64,000 nucleotides of DNA from Alnus glutinosa. Taxonomy: Eukaryota > Streptophyta > Magnoliopsida > Fagales > Betulaceae. Shown here piece by piece: positions 11,986-22,700 of this stretch. How positions within the stretch are numbered: position 1 is the first letter of the stretch; each line of letters begins with the position of its first letter. The stretch spans positions 36,124,620 through 36,188,619 of the forward strand of contig NC_084887.1 in the NCBI RefSeq assembly GCF_958979055.1. Reading direction: 5' to 3'. A program made the position numbers and the translations under genes. The notes under the pieces are model-generated. The model worked only from the letters and a program-made list of their open reading frames with translations. It made no database searches and was not told the DNA's origin.

Positions 11986-14406
11986 TCTCGACTTTTGATA
12001 TTTTCAAAACCATCACTCTCGTTCTCTCACTATGTGCCCTTCAGATTCTGTGGAGACAACAGTATATGGTAGAAGTGTGAAAACATTTACCAGAGGATTT
12101 GTAGTTGTTGGATAGATATGTCCAGCCCCACCTGATGCAAGTAAAGTCACCTTTGAAATAAACCTTGTCACCTGAAAATTCAAAAAAGTAAAGGTTATGG
12201 AATAAAGACTCTTGAGATTTTTTGGCATAATATTGCCCCATGGAATTTAAGAGACTTTATATGGTAATTTTTGTTGTTACCTCTAGTGTTTCAGTATTCA
12301 ATGTGTCAAGACCCAGACATATTGTGTCAGAACCATCCTGTGATGTCGGTAACAAACTCACTTTAGTGAATGCTTGTAAAGTAGTTACGCTACTGTGAAG
12401 CGTTAAAGTTTACAAAGAAATATCAAATCAACACAGATAAAATCAATGAAGACCATCAGGACATTCAATTGTGTCTCAATCCTACATCTAAGATGTGCTT
12501 AAAATTTCTTTCTTAAAATCATTCCACAAAAGGGTAGCATATATGAGCATGTAAAATAAAATGTCAAACAAACATTTTCCAAATAAGTTACTTGAATAAA
12601 TGACCTGAGAAGTTAACAAATCTATCGCAAAATGGTGTTTGAACACAGAAATATTTGGATCATGAACAACTGCCTCCAATAGAGCCCGCTCTATCTCCCT
12701 TCCAGTCATATCAGCAGCATGAACAATTCTGTGATGTGAGTGCCCCCCCTCCCTTGCTAGATGCAAGTTTCCATCTTCCCCATGATCAAATGAGGCACCC
12801 ATAGCAATCAATTCTCTGATTCTGTCAGGTCCTTCTGTACAGACAACCTGCTTAAAATAACCAAACTTGAGAAATAGCTCAACAATTATGCAACAGGCAG
12901 TAGTAATTAACACTTAAATAAGACAAGACGACAGAATAAACACAACCAATGAACATGCACACAAAATTCGCATTTTCTGAAAGAAAAAAAAAATTCACAA
13001 TAAAAGTGCTTACTAACTGAAACTTATTCACAGGAACAATATGTCATTCTCAGTTTATATAAACCAAGGACATTAATTATAGTTCTGTGTACTAGCTCTA
13101 AGGGAGTTGAGAAAAATGGGGGCCTGAGATACTGGACAATGCAAATCCTGTTTCAATTTGATTGTTGCCCATTCATTTTAATCCGTTAGTCATTTATTGC
13201 TAAAATTGTGAAGAGTAAGAGACTCAAACAAACATTTGTTAGCTATAAACAAAAAGACCATATTGTATGGCCCACTACGTCATAATGTAATAAATTTCAT
13301 ACCAGAGAGCAGAGTTCAAAAATGAATGATATAAACAATTTTTTAGATTCGAAACTAACCCTGACAGTCTCCTCGTCACATAGATAAGCCCCTGCTACAA
13401 TGGTGTCGTGCATGTGACTCTCCACAGAATCTGAAGGGCACAACACAGCACTAACACCACCCTGAGCATAGTTTGTGTTGCTCTCATGAGGCTCAGCCTT
13501 GGTAATCACAGCGACAGATCCATGCTTTGCAACTTCAAGAGCATAGCGAAGGCCTGCAACTCCACTGCCAATGACAGCAAAATCAAAATACCTTGTGGAA
13601 CCATCTTTCAAACACGATAAAGTGACAGTTCTAAGGGGCTTCCAATGCTCACTAAATGTAGATTGGGAAAAATTACATCTTTGAATCTGCAAGAACTTAG
13701 ATACTCCACGTGACCTGGAAGGGGGGAGAAGTTCTACAAAGTTAGAATAGAAGTATGAGCCAATTTTTTTGAGAATTTCCACTTCATTGACATAATTAAC
13801 AGTCAAGGGAACCGTCTCAATGCTAACATAAAATACTTAACAAATACAGCATACTAATATCTTTGCATGATATGTGTGACGAGTGAGGCATGTCTTTAAG
13901 TATTTCCACAAAGTTACGTCCAAAAATTACTCAATTTGTTATGAGCTATCCATCTTCTTGTGTTACAAATACTATTGAGTTTCTACAACAATTCATATCC
14001 ATGGTCTTCTTTCCCCTATACCAACAAGGTTGAAGTTGAATATGATGGTTAGATTTCAAAAGGACAAAAAACAGTGACATGTGGACAGCCAGTGCTCTCT
14101 GGTAGAACAGAAGTGTAAATCAATGACAGTAGAATGTATGGAGACATCCAACTCATCCTCAAAATAACCCTTTTAAGGCACAAGGAAATTGTCCTCGGAA
14201 AACGTAATTGAGCACTATTTATATAGAATAATTAAAGAAATTGTATACAAAAATTGATTTCTAAAAATGTACCATGAAAGTTCTTTCTGTATGCTTCTCT
14301 TGTACGTTACACCAGAAACCCAAGAAGTTTTTCTGCAACCTTGTCCCTGGCCTAGTGTTGCACTATAGTGCAAGCTGCCGGTTCCAGCAGGTATATAAGT
14401 TGTCAT
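10123..14406 (-). CDS. AO: L-aspartate oxidase, chloroplastic
   Basis: Seven coding exons on the minus strand: 14406-14273, 13714-13360, 12847-12605, 12337-12281, 12171-12091, 11776-11715, 11134-10123. They total 1944 bases (647 residues; Arabidopsis AO is about 650). All junctions are GT-AG and in phase. The enzyme oxidises L-aspartate to iminoaspartate with FAD, the first step of plastid NAD synthesis, feeding quinolinate synthase. Visible features: a transit-peptide-like N-terminus, FAD dinucleotide fold GSGVAG (residues 94-99), the substrate-side HESNTNYAQGG, EGGHSHHRIVH, and the FAD-binding GANRLASNSLLEA near the C-terminal third. The first exon is easily missed because the following exon also opens upstream with no ATG. 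The start ATG at 14406 gives MTTYIPAG... and joins through a codon split inside Trp45. A helical tail ends at TGA 10125-10123. Confidence 0.95.
11135..11714 (-). other. AO intron 6 with a short retroposed tail
   Basis: The intron (gtgagt...cattgctcag) holds (CA)n and (TA)n microsatellites and a poly(T)-ATAAGTAA insertion flanked by a 13-bp duplication (11317-11371; see findings). No coding content. Confidence 0.7.
11933..11981. repeat. (GA)n microsatellite in AO intron 5
   Basis: About 24 uninterrupted GA units lie between AO exons 5 and 6. It is clear of both splice sites. Confidence 0.95.
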
Positions 14407-15183
14407 TTGCAATACTTCTGCCAGATAACAAGAATGAGAGCTCAAAGTTAGATCACTAATTCTCTTTTCAAAAATAGAATCCACTTCTAAAATTTCTTGC
14501 ATCTTTTGCAATTCAACGCATTGTGATCCACAGACAACTTTGATAACTAAGGAAAAGAAATGGACCGAGCAAGAAAAAGTAAATAAACAGTCAGCAGCAA
14601 CGACATAAACAGAGAAACAATGATATCAACAAGGATCACGCTACTGTTTTGATTGCATTCACTCTCCCTTCCATTTATCTTATGTGTTTCCTTTAAGCAC
14701 GATCAGCACGGCCAAATACCAATACATCCAAGTTTCACAGACTCGTTTAGAGGAACGAAGTATATGTCAATATGTCAATATGTCATTCCAGTTCATATGA
14801 TCACAACCTACCCAAAGCATCGCACGATTCGCATGTAACAAACCAAAATTCATTATCTAGGAATTAATTACAAAATAGAGAGAAAAACAAAAAAAGTTAC
14901 ATTGACGTTCGCTAAACTAATAAAATCAGAAACAACCAAAAATCATGAGCAAACAACAACCCATCATCCTCACACCAAAACGATAACTACCCACCTTCCA
15001 AAAAGAGCAGTTACAACAGAAAAACCAACATAATCCTCTTAAATGACAAACTGAACATCAGCACGCTGAATAAGCAAATCCCAGATTCAGAGCCCCTCGA
15101 AGCATTGAATCAAACAGCTAAACCTCGACTCAACACCACCCCCAAAAAGAAAAAGAAAACAAAAAGGAGCTCTCAATACTTAC

Positions 15184-15500
15184 AGAGTCTGTTTTCTTCT
15201 ATAACTCTATGAACTCTCGCTATAGGGTAATATTAGCAAACAACCGTATCTGAATCTGGGTCTCCTTGCACCCTTTCAAAAGATGAACCTACAGCCAATA
15301 AACAAGAAAATGAACAAAGACAGATTCCCAGAATCTTTGCTTATACCATTCTCAAAAATAAGAACAGAAAAATGGGACTTGAGATGTGAATATGGGAAAG
15401 GAGGCCTACGTTTCACACCCAAGTTTTGCTCCAGGACCATCCTCAAACTTCGCGCCACCCTCTTTCTTATTTGCAGCGTGCAGCCGCACCTCCTCACGCT
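15184..15500 (-). other. Likely 5' UTR exon of AO
   Basis: On the minus strand a donor (ACT|gtaagt) lies at 15183-15182. The matching acceptor (ttatctggcag) ends at 14418, eleven bases before the AO start codon at 14406. A TATA-like TTTAAATAA sits near 15515-15525 on the minus strand. The exon has no long frame in phase with AO. The upstream boundary is approximate. Confidence 0.5.
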
Positions 15501-18423
15501 TCTTTCTTGTCTTTGTTATTTAAAGATTCCTAGACTTTTTGACTTTTGATTAAACATATACGGTCATGCATGACTGCATGTGAATCGCTTCTTCTTTTTT
15601 TTAACCAATATAATGTATATGTTCTCCCAAAGTCAATATGTTAATTACCATATAAATATTAAATACAATAAAATAAATTGAGAGGATTCTATTATAAGAT
15701 TTTGCTACGTTATAAATTATTTTTAAGACATACGGCTTCTTTTAAATTGGGTTAGAATAAATTTACTTCAATTCAATCTATTTAAGGGTTACATGTCTTT
15801 TGAGTACGTGAAAAACACATATTTTTTTAATAAAACTCACTTGTTAATTAAAAAATTATATGTTTTTCGCTTACTAAATGACATACGACAGTTTTGAAGA
15901 TTCATCCAACTCAATTTAGAGAAAATTTATTTCTTTATTCTTATAATATGATAAAATATAATAAATATTGATATGAGAATATCTCAATTAATTACTTAAT
16001 TTGAAAACAATGATTAAGATTTTTAAAATATATATATATATGACTTAATTGAATGTGATAAAGAGATAGAAGTTGATAAATATAATGAATTAAAAAAATG
16101 AAAACTTTTAGAGGGGGCAAAATTTAGATGTTAGATTTTGAATTAATAAAATTTTAAAAACTTCACTCCAAAGTCGAAACTTACCTTAATAAAGCTAGAA
16201 AATATTAATTAATTGAAAATGTAACTAGAGCTATTAGAAAATTTAAAAGCTGAGGAGGCAGTCCAACTGGTCAAAAAGGAGTATTCATGGTCCTTTATGA
16301 GCCACCGGACTGTAATCTTCAAACAGTGATCGTAACCACTCAATTCGTCCAAAAAGTATACTCGTGGGCTTCTTTCTCAACTTTTCCATGACTATTTTGT
16401 TGTTGATACTAGGTTTGGTCAAAAAAGATAGGAAGAATATAAAGAAAGGGAAATTACCTAAAAAATCTCTTAATTTTGCTCTAGTACTAAATATAAAGAT
16501 ATGAGTTTTTAATTTTGATAATTAAACGTATGAGTAAAGCATTGTTGACCAATATAAATCGTTCTCGGATACTTTCGATGATCATGTCCACATCTTACCA
16601 ATAAAACGTATTATATATATATATAATACATTCAAATTCACGTTACCATATCACACATACGATTATGCTAAATAAAAAATGTGAAAAGATTAAGAAAAAG
16701 GGAAAGGGGGTCAAGTGGAGACCCATCCCATCACCACCCTCTATCCCACGAGAGAGGGAGATGGTGGGAGTGACTCCACCCTTATCTTTGCGAGGTTGGA
16801 GCTCCATCCACTCTCGCAAAGGCGTGCAAGGGTGGAAGTGTGTGTGGCCGTAGGGATTGAGCCACTCTCATTACCTCTTTTGTTGGAGTGGAAAGTGGCG
16901 GTATGATCGATCTTCAACTTCTTCTCTTTTTAGTTGTTGCCATAATTGTCTATGAAGCATGGTGACGTGTGTATATATATATATAAAGCAATTTTTAATC
17001 AAACACCGGATGACAAATGGTAAGCTTTTTGTTAAAAAATAAAAAATAGATGAAAAATACGACGGAGGAACTTATTTGTCATAAAACCAAAATTATATAT
17101 TTTTCACCTAAAAATAAATGACAGTTTCAAACTGTGTCGGACAAAATTGATTCGCCTTATTTTTAGAGGGAATTTGTGTCCACCCATAAGGTATTAATTC
17201 AGCCAAGTGGGAGGTGGCCCCAATAACAGTCCCTCCACACAAAGAAGCGTCAGAAAAAAGATGAGCTTTTAGATCAGATTGAGGAATCCAATTTGTTCTC
17301 TTTTGAGAGAAAATACGGGAAAAAGGACACATCATACAGGGGATGTTTTCCCAAGCAGAAGGGGCCTTCTTTTCTTTTTGCTTCAAAGAAGGATCCAAGA
17401 AATTGCTCCTCTAATTTGTGGGAACATTGCTGTCCCTTAAAAATAGAGATATATTATTTTATCGTTCAAATTAAATTTTACAGATATAATAATACGTTGT
17501 TACGTCATTTAAATTTTTTAAATGATATGATATAATGTGCACCGCCTTAAATAATAAAACAAAATTTGAAACATTAAATAGTTTTTTTTTTTTTTTTTAT
17601 ATATATATATTTCAAGTGAAATGGAGAGCATTTTGATCTCCTTCAAACATAATGCCACGTATAATATATATATATATTCAGTTTTGCTAGCAGGGAATAA
17701 TGATATTTTATAAATTTTATCAAACATTTAACTACGTCTTTAAAAATTATATTTTTATCAACTGTATTTTAAAATTGTTATATTTTCAGTCATTCCGTCG
17801 AGTGACTATTTTTAGATGAGTAGTACCACATCACTATCTTATGACTATTCGTGATATTGTTAATTTATCCTTAAATCAACATTTGTTAAAAGAAATAATA
17901 ATAAAAAAATTAATGATGAATTAGTAATGCCACATTAGCATAATAAATTAGTGGTGAAATAATAGTGTGAATATATAAAATTACTCTTTTTGAATTCATG
18001 TTCTGAGAGTCTGAGCATATTGAGCATATTGTGGTAGTGTCTTCTTCTTGTCCCTCTCACGGTGACAATTTTGTTCTTCCTATTATTGTGGAGAAAAAAA
18101 TGCATTAGGGTCAAAATTGTGAAATTAGCAAACAAATGTGGAAGCTCCAATAAAAATAAAGCCACCACATGGAATTATTTTTTTTTATTCGTGGGTGGGC
18201 TTTTGAATCATTCAAGTAATGGTCCTTTAATTTTTTTTTTTGGTAATTTTCTGTAATGTAAATTAGAGATATTTATTCCTTTTCATAATGGATTAATAAT
18301 CTATGTGCATAATTATTTATTCGAAATGTTAATATACTCTCAACTATCACGGTACTTAGGAATTTGATCTACCAAAACTGTGGAATTTATTGAGAGTTTA
18401 GGTTATTTCATATATATATATAT

Positions 18424-18942
18424 GGAAAAATTAAAATTTTGCCTCACGAACTATCAACTCTTGAACTCTGAAGCTCCAAACTATTAAAAAGTTTCAAAAA
18501 TGCTAATTTTGTCGAATTATGCCTTTAATACCCTGACACGTGTCAATTTTCATTTAAAAATAAAAAAAATAAAGAACTTTAAAAAAAAACTAAAATTTTA
18601 TTTATTTATTTGAAAAAATAAAAGAAAAAAGAAAATGAGTGTTAGGGGGGTGGCACGCCCCGAAATGGATTACGGGGTGGCTGCGAGCCATCCCATAAGA
18701 CACCTCTCAAACACTCAATTTTTTTAAAAAAAATAAATAAATAAAATTTTAGTTTTTTTTTAAAGTATTTTTAGTATTTTTTTTAATTGAAAAATGACAC
18801 ATAGCAGGGGTATTATAGGTATATTTCGACAAAATCTGCCTTTTAAAAAGTTTTGGTAGTTTGGGGACCAGAGTCCAAGCGTTGATAGTTGGTGGGGTTG
18901 CTAAACGACTGGCAATTTAAAGGGCTAAACTGTAATTTTTCC
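18424..18942. mobile_element. 519-bp foldback element
   Basis: The ends are inverted copies (GGAAAAATTA.A.TTTTGCC / GGCTAAACTGTAATTTTTCC). The arms stay complementary through most of the length, pairing for example CAAACTATTAAAAAG with the right-hand CTTTTAAAAAGTTTTGGTAG region and TTTTGTCGAA with TTCGACAAAA. The centre (18632-18690) is GC-rich with GGGGTGG and CCACCC-like motifs. TA-repeats flank both sides, consistent with insertion into TA. It codes for nothing. Confidence 0.7.
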
Positions 18943-19249
18943 TATATATATATATATATAAAAGAGATTTTCTGGAATTTTTAGAACATTGTACTATGTA
19001 GATCTCCTTATAACTTTATCATTGTCCTTAAATAGATGATTAGGATTTTAGGTGTATTAATATTTATTTCTTTTAAGTTAAGATGTTACGAGGACCGTGA
19101 TAAGACTTCGGAGGATATTAAGTAATTTTTTTTTCTTCAAACTTTATATCTTTGGACAGATACTTAAGTTTTTTCTTTAAAATATTAATTATAATGATTT
19201 CATTGTTTTTTCTCCTTCTCGTTAGGTATTTTCTCTTATATATTTCATA

Positions 19250-19323
19250 TGTTTACTATTTAGGGGGACGCCTTTTGCGTTTTTAATAATATTTGCTAAT
19301 TACTTATAAAAAAAAAAAAAAAA
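19250..19323 (+). mobile_element. 3' end of an L1-type LINE
   Basis: The sequence GACGCCTTTTGCGTTTTTAA, followed by AATATTTGCTAATTACTTAT and a poly(A) run, has the form I recognise for plant L1 LINE 3' termini. The upstream part is too decayed to read a reverse transcriptase, so this is a 5'-truncated copy. Confidence 0.55.
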
Positions 19324-19727
19324 GGTTAAAAAGAATATGATAAATATTGATACAATAAAATTTTAATGTAAAAAATATTAATTATTTAATTTGATAATAA
19401 TGGTTGAGATATGAAACGATTTATTTAATAAAATACATTAAAAAGTTGAAAAAATCATTATTCATTTAGCATAATTTTGGAATATAGGAGGAAAAAGGAA
19501 GAAGAAAAAAGCAAGCTTCCAGTGCCACGTCACTAGCTCGCTGTTGGAAAGTTAAAACCGTCGTGGAGCTGAATTGAGAATTGAGCGTTCGATTCCCGCA
19601 ACTTTCTTCATCTTCTTCTTCACACTCTCTCACTCTAATTCCATTTCCACTCTCAAGTCGGTTAGGAAACCCTAGCCATTTTCACACATAATAAGTTTGA
19701 GAGAGAGATAGAGAGAGCAAGACAAAA

Positions 19728-22700
19728 ATGGGGAACTTGATGAACAAGGAGCCTCCACCGCCAATGGTGCTCGTCCCACCTCTTTTCGATTTCCCTCCCC
19801 TCTCTGCCCGTACCAGGTTTCCCTCATCTCCCTCCGTTTTTTCATTCCTGATTATACAATATAAATGTGTCTGTATCTGTTTCTGGCCAATTGAATTCTG
19901 CATATAAAAAGTTTTCAGTTTAGAGTTCCTTTTATAACAATGTCTAAGGCACTTCATTCTATGCTTAAATTTAATTACCACTAGTGTAGTGGACGTTCAA
20001 TTCGAGAATTTGGACTTTGAATGATTCACCTGCAAGGAAGTTCTGGCTATTGAGCAATCTGTGATGAATCAAATTCATCATAAAACAAAAATTAAATAAA
20101 TAAAATTCTGTGATGAATCAATTCATGCTTAATAATTTGGAATATCAGGTCTTAATTTTCCAGGTTTATTGTTAATTTGTTACCATTTGGTTTACTTGAA
20201 GTAACTGTTAAAAAGCCCTTTGTATGAACAAGGTGTTGGTGCATTTTCTAATATTGGGGTTTGAATCTCCTTAAAGGGGCGGTTTTTGCGTCTCCTATAG
20301 TCCTATAACTTGTTGGGAAGTTGGAATAATTTAAATGAGGCTTTTGTGCCGTGATGCAGGATGTTGGAGTCGTCATATAACTTGTTATTTGGGAAGCTTG
20401 CTTTGAAATGCCTTTTTGAGGACTATTTTGAAGAAGCAAAGCATTTTAGCACAAGAATTATGCTTAAGCCAATTGATGACCCTCATGTGGATTTGGTTGC
20501 TACAGTATCCATGGAAATTTTGACTTTGACTACATTTGTGTCGCTGTTGTACGAGATTGATTCTTTTGCAGTTGTTTTATATTACATCCTTGTGTCTAAT
20601 TGTTAAATTTGAGGAATAAATCAAGGAGAAAATATTTTCTTTCCCTTAATCTAATTAGGTTTCAGGTCCGCTTGATCATAAGCCCGAGGAGAACATTGTA
20701 GGAAACGCTCTGTTTCGCTGGCAAAGGTATTGTAGAATTAGTTTACTGTTCATCGCGTCTTCTTTGTTCCCAACACATTGTATGCTAATTGTGTTATTAA
20801 ACAATACTTTAATGCTTCTTTATATGAACAGTGATATTGATGATCCTCATACGTTCGTGGACCTTTTCGTATCGAACTCTGACCCGTAAGGAACATTTAT
20901 CTTAAGTAAATAATTTTACTTTCTAAATAAGGCCATCCCTTCCCCCTGGCCAGTTTTCCCCTATTCAAGCTGTAATTCTTTAAATGCTACTGTCCATGCT
21001 GTCACTTCAGGATTTTACAGATGAGGTCAAGTGCGTACTACCCTAAATATGGATTTGGAGCATTTGGCATTTTTCCATTGCTACTGAAGAAAAGGTGGGT
21101 TCATATCAGTAAAACCGTTTATATGGGCATCCTCAGCTAGTTGGTACTTACAAATATCAGATGCACTCTATTGACAAAACTAAATATTCCTGCAGAGTGT
21201 CTTCTGAAGATTATGGTGTTATGGGATTGAGATACGGGTCGGGAAATTTATCATTTGGAGCCACACTTATGCCTTTTTCCCGTATGTGACCTCTAATTTA
21301 GGACAATGAATTCCTCCTTGCGTGGTTCCTTAGAATATAATTCTGCCATACTTAAAAAAAAAAAATTGTGTTGACCTATGAGGGTTATTCTTTAAAGTTA
21401 TATACTTATGGATTTCTAGTATTTAACTTTTTCCCCATTTCTTGTTCAATAACTTCAATTTGTTTGATACAGGATATTAGAATTTTAATAAATTGTTTTG
21501 AAGCTTAAACTATATTTGTTAGTTCTAAGAGAATTGGAGGGATTGGAGAAGGCATGGCTAGCTGGCCACTTGGAGGGCCGTTTTTCCCCCCCTTACAAGG
21601 GACTCCTTCAAAAGTGGTAATAGGCCTCAAAATGTCTTCACATATATTGCAAGGACATCATTAAGATAATAAATTATTCAGTTTGCCCCTGCCCCCTCTC
21701 TCTTCCCAATTAAGATTGAAAAAAAAGAGAGTAGAAATATCTGGTCAACCCTTGTGAGTCTGCATTTGAAAATCGAGATAAAAATTCTTTTGTTTTCCAT
21801 GTTTGCCTCATTTAGCTTTTTGTTTGTAACTTTGGAAATCTCATCTACACACACTCCACCCAAATATATTGGATATGAGATGAAAACTTCTGAATGTACT
21901 CATCATACTTTGCAGTGAAAGATGAATTCCCAAGAAGTGCATGGTTCATAAGCAAGATGGGAAAACTAACTGCTGGGGTGCAATTTGAGCCACAGTGTAA
22001 GCTTTACTCAATTAAATCACTTTTGCAAAATTCCAAGTTCAGTTCATTAAACTTTTTATGTCAATTCCTTAAACCATTAGATAAGTTCGTGAATTTTTTT
22101 CTTTGGCCTAGAATGACGTTTTGTCTTCTCACAGGTTTTCTGTTGTAATTATTTATTTTTATTTAGTGCTAGATTTTTCTTTAATATGTTCACTTGGGAG
22201 TGTCAAACTCAAGCTTTTTATGGACAAGCCATGAAAGAAATACCATTCACCAATGGGAATGCTTTACATAAATGTTTCATTAACCTATGGGTTGGATATG
22301 ATTATATTGTTGATTTCATTATTACTTTTCAGAATTCTTTCAAGTATGCCATGTTCCATATCTGTAAGATGAGCACAATATCATGTGTGATTGGAATTTG
22401 AGAAAGATTGTAATTGATTTTTATTGTTTACCTTGTTGATGGTGTTTTCTTTAGATGGAAACAAAGACGGTGCAAAATATAAAAATTTAATGAATTGGAG
22501 TTGTGCAATTGGCTATGGAGTAGGATCAGGCAGCCCCTTGAGCCCATCTTTCAATTTTGGTCTTGAACTTGCCAAAAGCTCTCAGGTTTTTTCTCAGATA
22601 GTTCAAATTATTTTTGAATTTGCTCCAAAATCTCTCTCTCTCTCTATACTAAATAATTGCTTCATTAGTATTGCAACTAGGTTCAATATCTTGGCTATAA

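Larger units (their letters stand above)
15550..19600. other. Intergenic region between AO and the barrel-protein gene
   Basis: The two flanking genes diverge from this 4-kb stretch. It is mostly AT-rich repeats. It contains a GC-richer block at 16690-16910 of unknown origin, an unexplained open stretch at 17108-17398, a small palindrome-bearing repeat at 17493-17546, a large foldback element at 18424-18942, and an L1-like 3' end at 19250-19323. I see no supported gene. Confidence 0.6.

Noticed and set aside
13360-13806. Taking the AO start in the 13806 frame
   Set aside because: That frame opens with TTG and has an upstream stop. A strong acceptor at 13715 joins it instead to the ATG exon 14406-14273.
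16690-16910. GC-richer block as a coding gene
   Set aside because: Overlapping short frames only, no Met-to-stop product with protein-like composition and no splice sites that extend it.
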